Source: Thiocapsa marina 5811
Lineage (GTDB): Bacteria > Pseudomonadota > Gammaproteobacteria > Chromatiales > Chromatiaceae
Direction: 5' to 3'
Assembly (NCBI RefSeq): GCF_000223985.1
Contig: NZ_AFWV01000006.1
Location: 62,001 to 126,000 of the forward strand
Length of the DNA stretch: 64,000 bases
Part shown: in pieces, positions 35,772 through 44,308 of the stretch
How positions within the stretch are numbered: the first letter of the stretch is position 1
Layout of the letters: each line of letters starts with the position of its first letter
Translations under genes and position numbers: made by a program
The notes under the pieces: model-generated
Databases searched by the model: none
What the model was told of the DNA's origin: nothing
What the model saw: the letters and a program-made list of their open reading frames with translations, nothing else

Positions 35772-37181
35772 TCAGGCACTCGGCGGCTCGTTCTTCAAGA
35801 GGTCTGCAACGCCGAGCATCAAACGACCGATCGCCGTTGCGGCTCCGGCCCCGGATTCGTCAGTGCCCCCCAGCATAAAGAACCAGATCGGTTCTTCGGC
35901 CGGCAGCGTTTCCGCAGTGCCGGATTGTCGCGCGCGCACGTCGCGGAGTCGATCGCGGATCGCTGCCAAGCTCTCCGGGCTGCCTCCGATCAGGGGGTCG
36001 ACCTCGCGATCGAAGGCATCGACGACCGCGTAGAGGTGCTCGATCCCCAGGCCGGAGAGATCCGCGACAAGCCGGCTGGCAGCGGGCCCTCCGGGCAGTA
36101 AATCCGGCTCGAGACCGGCAACGAGGAAGGGGCCGGCGCCCTCTTGCAGACGCGCCGCGAGAACAGCATCGCCCCGTCCGCGCAGGTCTTCGATCAACTT
36201 CCCGCGCATCCGATCCGAAAGACCCGCGGCAACTTGGTTGAACAAGGGCATCCCGCCGAGCTCCACGTCGACCGGGATCAGAAAAACATGCGCATCGGGG
36301 CTCGGCGCCGGTTCCGCCCCGTCGCCGCCCGCCGCATAGGTCTCGACAAGGCGAAACAACTCGCGGTGACGCGCCTGATCCGTCTGGGCGAGTTGCTCCA
36401 CGTTCGGTCCGACCATCACGAAGGTGTAGACGCCGAAACCGGGCATCGCACGCCGATACAGATGATCGACGCCGTTCGAGGTCTCGATACGCACCGCCGG
36501 CCCCGCCGACGGAAAATAGGCCATGGCATAGTCGCGTGCCAGACGTGTCGGGCCGCTGCTGGAGCCGTTCAGCTCGAGATGCCGCGTCAGCCCGTCGGCC
36601 GCTGCCGTCTCGATCGCGCGTCGCGCCCGAGGTGCACTGAGTGCGCGCGCCCGCTCCGAAACCGGATCCAGGACCTGGTCGCCTCCCTTCGCGACCATCT
36701 CACGCACGATGTCGGGCGTCGGCGCACAGTTGCCGAGGATCAGCGCCTCGGTGCCTTCGGCAGGGTCGATCACGGACGAGTAGAGACTCGCCACCAGGGC
36801 ATCGAGTCCGTCCCGCGTCGAGATCGACATGGAGCGCGCGGACAGACACTCGGCCGCGACCTCGGCCCGAAGGATTGCGGGATCCTGACTGAAAAGCACC
36901 GGGGGCGCGCCCGGATCGTTGAACAACACACCCTCCGCGGGACGAGGCTCGGCGGGAGGAGCCTCGCCGGTGAGCAGCTCACCCGGCCGCGCTTCGAACA
37001 CACGGGTATCGTCGAGACCCTGCCATCGCGGCGGCGCCGTCACCCGTGCGACATCCCGAGCCGGTTCCGACTCGGCGCCCATCGGGAGCCCCGGTCCAAC
37101 CCCGGCACAACCGGCGAGCGAGACCGCAAGCCCGAGCAAACCGCAAGCGACGACGGCCCGTGGCGAGACGGCCACGCGCAT
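35772..37181 (-). CDS. Putative lipoprotein of unknown function
   Basis: The ATG at 37181 gives 469 residues starting with a signal peptide and lipobox SLAGC; a GTG at 37235 would bury the signal and is less likely. The mature part has a proline-rich linker, then alternating helices and strands with several arginine-rich stretches, and ends WFFMLGG...ADLLKNEPPSA. I recognise no family. It lies 33 bases upstream of the membrane protein gene at 35127-35738, so the two may act together in the envelope. Confidence 0.65.
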   Translation of the reverse strand: MRVAVSPRAVVACGLLGLAVSLAGCAGVGPGLPMGAESEPARDVARVTAPPRWQGLDDTRVFEARPGELLTGEAPPAEPRPAEGVLFNDPGAPPVLFSQDPAILRAEVAAECLSARSMSISTRDGLDALVASLYSSVIDPAEGTEALILGNCAPTPDIVREMVAKGGDQVLDPVSERARALSAPRARRAIETAAADGLTRHLELNGSSSGPTRLARDYAMAYFPSAGPAVRIETSNGVDHLYRRAMPGFGVYTFVMVGPNVEQLAQTDQARHRELFRLVETYAAGGDGAEPAPSPDAHVFLIPVDVELGGMPLFNQVAAGLSDRMRGKLIEDLRGRGDAVLAARLQEGAGPFLVAGLEPDLLPGGPAASRLVADLSGLGIEHLYAVVDAFDREVDPLIGGSPESLAAIRDRLRDVRARQSGTAETLPAEEPIWFFMLGGTDESGAGAATAIGRLMLGVADLLKNEPPSA

Positions 37182-37235
37182 ACGGCGAGCCCGCTGCACG
37201 GGCCCGGCCGGGGTGTGGTGCGAAGGTGTCTCCAC

Positions 37236-37535
37236 GATGTGACCGTCTCCGATTTCGGGTCAGCAAGATTCGACTCGCCGCCGGACTGCGCTCCGGTGGC
37301 GTCGTGCGTCGTTTTACGCGCCCGCCCCCCCTGCGCTGCGCGGGCATCGCGCCATGTACAGCATAACGGATCGTGAAGAGCGTTCCGATGCGATTTCGGT
37401 CCATTGCGCCGGGGAGCCGGTTGTCGATCGACCCTTGTGCCCCGACGTCCCGAATGACCTGAAGGCGCCATCGCGTCCCGCACGACGGGAACATGCGAGC
37501 ATAGCAGCCCCGATCCACCCCGAACGGCGAAGGCC
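37236..37535. other. Intergenic region between divergent genes
   Basis: These 300 bases separate the lipoprotein gene from the divergent DUF938 methyltransferase gene. Overlapping short frames on both strands show no family-like sequence. The region presumably holds both promoters, but none is clear enough to mark. Confidence 0.4.
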
Positions 37536-38138
37536 ATGTATCCAATCGACAAACCCTACTCGGAAGCCTGCGAAGAAAACAAGCGTCCGATTCTCGACGT
37601 GATCGGCCCGCTTTTTCGAGATTCCCGTCGAATCCTGGAGATCGGCAGCGGCACCGGTCAACACGCGGTCTTCTTCGCCGCCGCCCTGCCCCAGCTGGTC
37701 TGGCAGACCAGCGACTGCGCACACTATCTCCCCGGAATCCGGGCCTGGCTGGACGATGCCGCTCTACCCAATCTCCCGCCCGCGCGCGTGCTCGACGTTA
37801 CGGGCACTTGGCCGGACGAACGCTTCGACGCCGTGTTCAGCGCCAACACCGCCCACATCATGTCGGAGGCACAGGTCGAGGCCATGTTCGAAGGGGTTGG
37901 CAGGGTCCTGGTCGACGGCGGTCATTTCGTGCTCTACGGGCCCTTCAACATCGGCGGCCGCTACACGAGCGAGAGCAATGCGCGCTTCGACGCCATGCTG
38001 CGCTCGCGCGACCCCGCAATGGGCATCCGCGATCTCGACCTCCTGATCCGCATGGCCCGCGACAGCGGCATGGAGTTGATCGCGGATCACCCGATGCCGG
38101 TCAACAACCGTACCTTGGTTTGGCAGCGTATCCCTTAA
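37536..38138 (+). CDS. DUF938 SAM-dependent methyltransferase
   Basis: The 200-residue protein begins KPYSEACEENKRPILDVI, then the SAM-binding LEIGSGTGQHAVFFAAALP, the QTSDCAHYLPGIRAW block and the NTAHIMSE block typical of DUF938 methyltransferases. The substrate is unknown. The stop TAA sits at the left edge of a degenerate repeat copy. Confidence 0.85.
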   Translation: MYPIDKPYSEACEENKRPILDVIGPLFRDSRRILEIGSGTGQHAVFFAAALPQLVWQTSDCAHYLPGIRAWLDDAALPNLPPARVLDVTGTWPDERFDAVFSANTAHIMSEAQVEAMFEGVGRVLVDGGHFVLYGPFNIGGRYTSESNARFDAMLRSRDPAMGIRDLDLLIRMARDSGMELIADHPMPVNNRTLVWQRIP

Positions 38139-38221
38139 GCCGCGCCCGGGACGGTCTGCGATGTTTGCGGATGGGAACAGCCGCGGCAGACTCGACAACC
38201 CTTGGAATCGGCGCGGTTTCG
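38134..38221. repeat. Repeat copy G (degenerate)
   Basis: CTTAAGCCGCGCC at the left and GGCGCGGTTTCG at the right form imperfect inverted ends spanning 88 bases. The left end contains the stop codon (38136-38138) of the DUF938 gene. Confidence 0.5.
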
Positions 38222-38261
38222 TCATGGACCAGAAAAACGCTGAATTTCCCGGTGAGATCCC

Positions 38262-38825
38262 ATGCCCGAGATGCCGAAAGACGACCCCCGGATCGCACGT
38301 GCCCGCGCGGCATGGCGATTTCGCGGGCAGACACGACCCGACTTCGCCATCGAGCCCGGTCCGGATCAAGAGTCCGTGTGGGACTACCCTCGTCCGCCCG
38401 CAATTCGCCCCGAGCCACGGCCCGTCCGGGTCCTCGCCGGAACGGTGACCCTGGCTGATTCCAACCGTGCGGTTCGGGTCTGCGAGACCGGAAGCCCGCC
38501 GACGCTCTATGTCCCGCCGCAGGACGTCGCGATGGACCTCCTGACGGTCTCGCCGACGCGCAGTTTCTGCGAGTGGAAAGGCCAGGCGCGCTATTTCCGG
38601 GTCAAGAATGCCGCCGGGCCCGCGATCGACGTCGCCTGGTGCTACCCGGAGCCGCTCGCGGGCTTTGAGCCCCATGCCGGCTGGATCTGCTTCTATCCCG
38701 GACGGGTTGCCTGCTTTCTCGACGTCGAGCGCGTGCTCGCACAGCCCGGAGGCTATTACGGAGGATGGATCACCGCGGACGTCGTCGGCCCCTTCAAAGG
38801 CGAGCCCGGCACCTCTCACTGGTAA
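38262..38825 (+). CDS. DUF427 domain protein
   Basis: The 187-residue protein contains the DUF427 beta-rich fold: VRVLAGTVTLADSNRAVRV, TLYVPPQDVAMDLL, CEWKGQARYF and the C-terminal YYGGWITADVVGPFKGEPGT (shown in part). The N-terminal 50 residues form a basic and proline-rich extension. The function of the family is not known. It is followed 8 bases later by the YbaK-like gene, so they form a short operon. Confidence 0.8.
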   Translation: MPEMPKDDPRIARARAAWRFRGQTRPDFAIEPGPDQESVWDYPRPPAIRPEPRPVRVLAGTVTLADSNRAVRVCETGSPPTLYVPPQDVAMDLLTVSPTRSFCEWKGQARYFRVKNAAGPAIDVAWCYPEPLAGFEPHAGWICFYPGRVACFLDVERVLAQPGGYYGGWITADVVGPFKGEPGTSHW

Positions 38826-38833
38826 CGACACCG

Positions 38834-39310
38834 ATGCCGAAAGCACCCGTCACGCAAGCCGTCCGCGCACTGCGGGCCGCCAAGGTGGACTTCGAAGACC
38901 ACCCCTACAGCTATATCGACGGGGGCGGTACGGCGCAGTTCGCGCGCGAGCACGGCGTCGACGAGCACCTGGTCGTGAAGACCTTGATCATGGAAGACGA
39001 GCGCGGCAACGCCATGATCGTGCTGATGCACGGCGACCGGCAGGTGTCCACCCAAGCCCTGGCACGCGCGATCGGCGTAAAACGCGTCCAGCCCTGCGCG
39101 CCGGCGATCGCGGACAAGCATTCCGGCTATCAGGTCGGCGGCACCTCGCCCTTCGGCACGCGGCGCCCCATGCCGGTATACTGCGAAAGCGGTATCGCAG
39201 CACTACCGCGGATCTACATCAACGGGGGCAAGCGCGGCTACATGATCTCGCTCGCGACCGCCGATGCCCTCGCCTTCCTCAAGCCCACACGGGTCGAGAT
39301 GGCGACCTGA
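38834..39310 (+). CDS. ybaK: YbaK-type aminoacyl-tRNA deacylase
   Basis: The product has 158 residues and the YbaK/ProX fold: an N-terminal YSYIDGGGTAQFA block, LVVKTLIMEDE with the key lysine, and GYQVGGTSPFGTRRPMPVY, which contains the GTSPF substrate loop. YbaK hydrolyses mischarged Cys-tRNA(Pro). The ATG at 38834 begins the conserved helix and follows the DUF427 stop by 8 bases. Confidence 0.88.
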   Translation: MPKAPVTQAVRALRAAKVDFEDHPYSYIDGGGTAQFAREHGVDEHLVVKTLIMEDERGNAMIVLMHGDRQVSTQALARAIGVKRVQPCAPAIADKHSGYQVGGTSPFGTRRPMPVYCESGIAALPRIYINGGKRGYMISLATADALAFLKPTRVEMAT

Positions 39311-39321
39311 GCGGAGTCGAC

Positions 39322-40332
39322 CTAGCGCTGAACCAGGCTCTCGACCAACCCGTCGCGACGCCAAAAACGACGCGCCGACGATCGCGTCAGCCGATAGGCG
39401 ATGCCCTCGCAGGGATCGAGTATGACCTCGTCGAGGGCGCCCCCTTTGATCTGCGCTTCCAGCACCGCGATCGTCGCGTTCAGCACGAGCAACGCAGTCG
39501 ACCAGGACGCGAGATCCCGCTCCAGCAGCGCGGCAAAGGGCCGGTCCCAGAGCACGAGATGGCGGCGTCCGGGAAGCGACTCCTGCGGCGACCACCCCTC
39601 GAGCGAGCGGTGCATCACCCCGCACCATCGTGCCAGACCCGCGGTCAACGGATCATCCCCGATCACCGCATCCGGCGGTGCGCCCGAACGCTCCGGCAGC
39701 AGGCCGCCGCCCCACGTCCAGATACCGCTGATTGCCGGACGCCGGGACTGCTCGCGGAGACGATTGACCTCGCTGTCGTAGAAGAGCATCTGGACCTCGT
39801 TCATGAGGCCGCGCCAGCGCCGTGCATCCCCGCCGCTCGGCACATCGAGCGGGACCGGTCCGCCGACGACGCGCTCAAGCGGCTCCGTGCGCAGGTCCAG
39901 GGCTCGATCCGATCCGAGATACCAGCGATGCGGATGCGGCGCGGTCAGCCGCATCCCCTCGTCGGCGAAATGGCTGTTGAAGAGCGCGACCAGGGCATCC
40001 GCCTCCGCCCGGTCGGGTGCGATACCGGCGCCGGCGAAGAGCAGCAGACGGTCGCGATCCGGGCGCAGGTGCACCGGATCGGCATGCATCCAATAGCCGT
40101 CCGAGCGGACGTCCGGCGCCTCGCCTAGGAGGCTGATCGATGCCGTCGGGGCATCGCGTTCAGGATCGCACGAGACACCGCAGTGCCTCAGGAGTGTGGT
40201 CATCGCGTCGTGCCCGCCGGTTGGGATGCGATCCGCGCGCGCGAGCAGGCGATCGATCGCCGGGACCTTCGGGAGTGCCTCCGGAGCCGCCGGGATCGGG
40301 CCGAGAAGGCCGGGGGAGATGAGCGTCAGCAT
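39322..40332 (-). CDS. Conserved protein, often labelled phosphoglycerate mutase-like
   Basis: With the ATG at 40332 the product has 336 residues: LISPGLLGPIP at the start, then GYWMHADPVHLRPDRDRLLLF, LNEVQMLFYDSEVNRLRE (here MNEVQML) and WTWGGGLLPE. This set recurs in gammaproteobacterial proteins annotated as cofactor-independent phosphoglycerate mutases, but the metal-binding residues of that enzyme are not apparent. The function should be treated as unknown. The next gene upstream on this strand is an APC permease. Confidence 0.7.
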   Translation of the reverse strand: MLTLISPGLLGPIPAAPEALPKVPAIDRLLARADRIPTGGHDAMTTLLRHCGVSCDPERDAPTASISLLGEAPDVRSDGYWMHADPVHLRPDRDRLLLFAGAGIAPDRAEADALVALFNSHFADEGMRLTAPHPHRWYLGSDRALDLRTEPLERVVGGPVPLDVPSGGDARRWRGLMNEVQMLFYDSEVNRLREQSRRPAISGIWTWGGGLLPERSGAPPDAVIGDDPLTAGLARWCGVMHRSLEGWSPQESLPGRRHLVLWDRPFAALLERDLASWSTALLVLNATIAVLEAQIKGGALDEVILDPCEGIAYRLTRSSARRFWRRDGLVESLVQR

Positions 40333-40397
40333 ACGGATTCCGCAACGGCGAAGACGGACATGGCGTGGACGGATGACGTGGACAGACGGCGCGTCGC

Positions 40398-41687
40398 TCA
40401 GGGTCGCCCGGCGAGCCGCACCGACACCCAGCCGAGACCGAGCAGAAGGACGGCCAGCAAGACCGGAAGCGGCCGTTCCAGCGCGAGAAACACCAGGCTC
40501 GCCAGGCTGACCAGGATAAATACCAGCGGCGGCAGCGGATACCAGGGCACGCGAAAGGGTCGCGGCAGGTCCGGCTCGCGCCGACGCAGACGGATGACAC
40601 CGGCGACGGTGATTACCGCGAAGAGTGTGAGCGTGAAGCCCGCAAAGCTCAAGACACCCTCGAACGAGCCGGTCAGGATCATCGCAAGCGCCAGCCCCTG
40701 TTGCAGCAGCACGGCGCGGGTCGGTGCACCGCGCCGGTTGCGGACACTGAGCGGTCGGAAGAACGGCAGATCCTCGCCGATCCGCTCCAAGACACGCGGT
40801 CCGGCGAGCACCATGGCGCTGACAGTCGAGACCAACAAGAGGGTCAGCACCAGGCTCATGAGATGCCCGCCGACGGCGCCGAAGATGGTCTCGGCGGAGA
40901 GCGCACCGACCTCGACGCGACCGACCAAGGCAGCGTATTCGACGGTGCGCAGAAACGTCAGATTGAGCAGGAGATAGAGCAGCGTGACGATCAGCGTGCC
41001 GAGCAGCAGGGCGCGCGGAACCGCACGACGCGGGTCCTGGACCTCGTCCACCACATAGGCGGCGGCGTTCCATCCCGAATAGGCATAGGCGACATAGATC
41101 AAAGACACGGCAAAGGGCGCGCTCCAGACGGCCTCGAGCGTCGTTGCGGAGGGCAACACCGAGAGACTTCCCGAGGTCGCCGGCAGACTGAGCCCCACGG
41201 CGCAGAACAGGAGGATGACGGCGATCTTCAGCCAGGTCGCGACAACCTGTACCCTTCGCCCCAGATTTAGATCGAAGGCGTGTACGGCGGTGACCAGGAC
41301 CAAGGCCGTCACCGCAATCGCCGTGGGCGTGGTCGGGAAGACGGTCGCCGCATAGTGCCCCATCGCCATCGCCGCCAAAGCCACCGGGGCCGCGAACCCA
41401 ACGCTCACCGAGACCCAGCCGGCCAATTGGCCGAGCAGAGGTTGAAAGATCCTCGACAGAAAGTGGTACTCCCCGCCCGAACGCGGCAAGGCAGCGGCCA
41501 ACTCCGCGTATGAGAGTGCGCCACAGAGCGCGATGAGACCGCCGATCAACCAAAGCAAGAGCAAGGCCGTGCCGTCCGGGATACCGGCCGCTTGGAGGCC
41601 GAGCGTCGTGAACACGCCGGTGCCGATCATGTTGGCGACCACGATCAGGATCGCGGTACGTTGGTCGATGAAGCGGGGTCTGCTCAT
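40398..41687 (-). CDS. APC-family amino acid permease
   Basis: The 429-residue protein has about 12 hydrophobic helices. It carries the unwound TM1 glycine motif VANMIGTGVFTTLG, TM6 region AYSGWNAAAYVVDEV and the intracellular PRRAVPRAL loop, as in APC-superfamily amino acid/polyamine transporters. The GTGVF and YSGW motifs form the substrate site. The ATG at 41687 gives the expected short cytoplasmic N-terminus. Its substrate cannot be deduced. Confidence 0.88.
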   Translation of the reverse strand: MSRPRFIDQRTAILIVVANMIGTGVFTTLGLQAAGIPDGTALLLLWLIGGLIALCGALSYAELAAALPRSGGEYHFLSRIFQPLLGQLAGWVSVSVGFAAPVALAAMAMGHYAATVFPTTPTAIAVTALVLVTAVHAFDLNLGRRVQVVATWLKIAVILLFCAVGLSLPATSGSLSVLPSATTLEAVWSAPFAVSLIYVAYAYSGWNAAAYVVDEVQDPRRAVPRALLLGTLIVTLLYLLLNLTFLRTVEYAALVGRVEVGALSAETIFGAVGGHLMSLVLTLLLVSTVSAMVLAGPRVLERIGEDLPFFRPLSVRNRRGAPTRAVLLQQGLALAMILTGSFEGVLSFAGFTLTLFAVITVAGVIRLRRREPDLPRPFRVPWYPLPPLVFILVSLASLVFLALERPLPVLLAVLLLGLGWVSVRLAGRP

Positions 41688-41709
41688 AGTCGAGCCGATC
41701 ACAATCGAA

Positions 41710-42171
41710 TCAACGGACAAGACGCGGATCGAGATCGAATTGTTGAAGCGTTGCCGTCGCGAACACCCCGCCGGACGCCGCATGAGCGGGATTCAACAGC
41801 AGGTTGCGTTGCTGCGGGATCAGGACACTCGGAACCGAGAGCGCGAGCGATTGGCCGCCGGCCAACCAGGCGGTACCGATCGCCGCCGTCGAGACAGGTG
41901 CGGGATCGTCTCGCCAATCCTCGGGCAGGCCGGGGTCATCCAGAACCAGGATCTCTTCATCCGGAAGATCGAGGGTCACCAGACGATACCGATTGAGCAC
42001 CTCGCTACGATGCAGATGCACCAGAAGCTCGAGAACCGCCAGCGCGATGCTGTCCGAGGTGTACACCGTCGCATGACCCTTGCGGTTCCAGCGTCCGCCG
42101 TAGACCTTCGCGCCCGAACCGTCCAGCGCGTTGTCGGCGAATCGTTCCTTGACGAGCCGAAAGACCCGCAT
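41710..42171 (-). CDS. RES-domain toxin of a type II toxin-antitoxin pair
   Basis: The 153-residue protein begins MRVFRLVKERFADNALDGSG and shows the family residues Arg (RWN), Glu (VLELLVH) and Ser (ALSVPSVLIP) of the RES domain. Known RES toxins degrade NAD+ by phosphorolysis or hydrolysis. It overlaps the upstream antitoxin gene by one base (TGATG), the usual coupling for such pairs. The domain appears complete, so the toxin is probably active. Confidence 0.9.
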   Translation of the reverse strand: MRVFRLVKERFADNALDGSGAKVYGGRWNRKGHATVYTSDSIALAVLELLVHLHRSEVLNRYRLVTLDLPDEEILVLDDPGLPEDWRDDPAPVSTAAIGTAWLAGGQSLALSVPSVLIPQQRNLLLNPAHAASGGVFATATLQQFDLDPRLVR

Positions 42172-42659
42172 CAGCTGTAGACGCCATGCTCCAAACGCCC
42201 GATGAGGTCGTGCACCTGCGTGGCGCCGGCCTCGGTGTCCAGATGCTCGATCGGCGCCGTCCCGCCCAGCGCCTTCGCCGGCTCGCCGAGCCACCCGGAC
42301 GCGGCGGCGACATCGCCTTCGAAGAGATCCACCGCATCGCCGAACGCAGCCGCGATTCGGTAGACACGATCGCTCTCTTCCGGCAATAGGCGCCCGTCGG
42401 CGCTGCGCCGACGCCGGGTCAGGGTGGACGGTGCAATCTTGGCGATCCGCAGCAGGGTCTGCTGCGGCCGGCCGAGCACCTCGGCCAGCCGCTCGATGAC
42501 CGTCACCGGAAAGCCACGGCGGCTCTCGGCGACCAGACCCGCCCGATCGGTCGGTAGTCCGAGGCGCAGAAAGACCGTAGCCCCCCCTCCGGGCGCGATC
42601 TCGGCGTCGGCGACCCCGGAAAACACCGGAATCCGGAAAACTCTCGCGTGCGATTCCAT
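42171..42659 (-). CDS. Xre/ParS-type (DUF2384) antitoxin
   Basis: The 162-residue protein has a Xre-like helical half (FPVTVIERLAEVLGRPQQTLLRIAKI, shown in part) and the C-terminal DUF2384 part with ESDRVYRIAAAFGDAVDLF and ASGWLGEPAKALGG. This domain pair neutralises RES toxins and binds the operon promoter. The true start is the ATG at 42659. The short AT-richer segment 42663-42720 upstream is the likely autoregulated promoter. Confidence 0.9.
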   Translation of the reverse strand: MESHARVFRIPVFSGVADAEIAPGGGATVFLRLGLPTDRAGLVAESRRGFPVTVIERLAEVLGRPQQTLLRIAKIAPSTLTRRRRSADGRLLPEESDRVYRIAAAFGDAVDLFEGDVAAASGWLGEPAKALGGTAPIEHLDTEAGATQVHDLIGRLEHGVYS

Positions 42660-42726
42660 CAAGGGCCCTCGAAATGCGATATGGCATTAAGAGTACACCC
42701 AAACGGCAATCACGCAAAACGTGGGC

Positions 42727-43635
42727 TCAGCGATCGCCCCGAGGCCGACCCCATTTGGGACCGCGCGCGAAGGGGGACTCGCCGCTCGGTTGTTTGGACT
42801 GCCAAGGTTTCGCCCCGGGGCGGACCTGCCGGCGCTTCGGCACCGGGGGTGTCAGACCGGCCTGCGCCATCAAGGTCTTTTGCTCGTCCTCGGACAAGGG
42901 TCGCCAGTTCCCGGTATAGAGGCGTCGCCCGAGCTCGATGTTGCCGTAGCGGATGCGAATCAGGCGACTCACCTGGCAGCCGGCGGCTTCCCAGAGCCGG
43001 CGCACCTCGCGGTTGCGGCCCTCGCGCAGGACGACGTGAAACCAGCGATTCGCACCCGTGCCCCCGCGTTCGGTGACCGCATCGAACTTGGCGAGCCCGT
43101 CTTCCAGCTCGATCCCGGCGGCGAGTCGCTCGAGCGTTCCTTCGGGCACCTCGCCGAGGATGCGCACGGCATATTCGCGCTCGACCTCGCGCGAGGGATG
43201 CATGAGCCGGTTGGCCAGCTCGCCGTCGGTGGTGAAGAGGATGAGCCCGGAGGTGTTGATGTCGAGCCGGCCGACCGCAATCCAGCGGCCCTCTTTGGGT
43301 TTCGGCAGACGCCGAAACACCGTCGGGCGCTCCTCGGGATCGCGCCGCGTAACCAGCTCGCCTTCCGGCTTGTGATAGGCGATGACTTGCGGCAGCTTCT
43401 CTCGCCGCCCCTTGAGCTTGACGTCTTGCCCGTCGATGCGGATCCGATCCCGGCTGGTGACCCGATCGCCGAGCTTGGCGAGATCGCCGTTGACTCGGAT
43501 CCGCCCCTCGCTGATCCAGCCCTCGATGGTGCGACGCGAGCCCAGGCCCGCGTCGGCGAGGGCCTTTTGCAGGCGCACGGGCTCCTCGGCGGGAAGCGGC
43601 GGGGGGGACGGGGGCGAGCGTCGATCGGATTTCAT
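42727..43635 (-). CDS. rluB: 23S rRNA pseudouridine synthase RluB
   Basis: The 302-residue protein has an N-terminal S4 RNA-binding domain (LQKALADAGLGSRRTIEGWI) and the catalytic GRLDINTSGLILFTTDGELA motif with the essential Asp. The C-terminal RPLSEDEQ and basic tail are typical of RluB. It forms pseudouridine in the 23S rRNA peptidyl-transferase region. The ATG at 43635 starts just before the S4 domain. It follows scpB in a conserved scpA-scpB-rluB order. Confidence 0.92.
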   Translation of the reverse strand: MKSDRRSPPSPPPLPAEEPVRLQKALADAGLGSRRTIEGWISEGRIRVNGDLAKLGDRVTSRDRIRIDGQDVKLKGRREKLPQVIAYHKPEGELVTRRDPEERPTVFRRLPKPKEGRWIAVGRLDINTSGLILFTTDGELANRLMHPSREVEREYAVRILGEVPEGTLERLAAGIELEDGLAKFDAVTERGGTGANRWFHVVLREGRNREVRRLWEAAGCQVSRLIRIRYGNIELGRRLYTGNWRPLSEDEQKTLMAQAGLTPPVPKRRQVRPGAKPWQSKQPSGESPFARGPKWGRPRGDR

Positions 43636-43652
43636 GAAGGTTCTCGGGTTGG

Positions 43653-43685
43653 AGGATGGGTTTCGCTGTGCTCTACCCATCCTAC
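43653..43685. repeat. GGATGGGT hairpin repeat (copy 1)
   Basis: AGGATGGGT and ACCCATCCT form a 9-base perfect stem around a TTCGCTGTGCTCT loop. The 25 bases at 43661-43685 recur exactly, in inverse orientation, at 57886-57910. It lies in the rluB-scpB gap. Similar hairpins are common between genes in proteobacteria. Confidence 0.7.
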
Positions 43686-43708
43686 TTGGTGTAGGTGCCT
43701 CGCGGCGA

Positions 43709-44308
43709 TCATACACCAGCGTCGTCGCCGGGCTTTTTGTCCGCGCCGTCCCGGGTCGGCTCCTCGAGCGTCAGCTCCTCGTCGATCAGGAAATCCGGGG
43801 CGCGGATCTCGGCGAGGGTCGGTAGCTCGTTGAGGGAGCGCAGGCCGAAATAGTCCAGGAACTTGCGCGTGGTGGCGAAGAGCGCCGGCCGCCCGGGGAC
43901 GTCGCGATGGCCGACCACACGGATCCATTCGCGCTCGGTCAGGGTCTTGACGATCTGGGTGCTCACGGCAACCCCGCGGATATCCTCGATCTCGCCGCGA
44001 GTGATCGGCTGGCGGTAGGCGATGAGGGAAAGCGTTTCGAGCAGCGCGCGCGAGTAGCGCGGCGGACGCTCGTCCCACAGACGTGCGACCCAAGGCGCGA
44101 TGCTCGCGCGGACCTGGACGCGCCAACCGCCGGCGACCTCGACGATCTCCAGTCCGCGCTCGGCATAGTCCTCCTTCAGCGCGCCGATCGCCGCGAGCAC
44201 ATCGGCCCGCAACGGACGCTCGTCGTCGAGAAAGAGCGCAAGGATCTGGTCCAGGGTCAGTGGTCCGCCCGCGGCAACCAGTGCGGCCTCGACGATCTGT
44301 TTAAGCAC
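43709..44308 (-). CDS. scpB: Segregation and condensation protein ScpB
   Basis: The 199-residue protein has the ScpB pattern: IVEAALVAAGGPLTLDQILALF, LLETLSLIAYRQPITRGEIEDIRG and GRPALFATTRKFLDYFGL (each shown in part). It is the winged-helix partner of ScpA in the SMC complex. The likely start is the GTG at 44308, which overlaps the end of scpA by 8 bases; upstream frame sequence is unlike the family. Confidence 0.9.
   Translation of the reverse strand: MLKQIVEAALVAAGGPLTLDQILALFLDDERPLRADVLAAIGALKEDYAERGLEIVEVAGGWRVQVRASIAPWVARLWDERPPRYSRALLETLSLIAYRQPITRGEIEDIRGVAVSTQIVKTLTEREWIRVVGHRDVPGRPALFATTRKFLDYFGLRSLNELPTLAEIRAPDFLIDEELTLEEPTRDGADKKPGDDAGV

Noticed and set aside
40333-41553. N-terminal extension of the frame ending at 39322
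   Set aside because: It runs antisense-like through the APC permease in another frame; the real start is the ATG at 40332.
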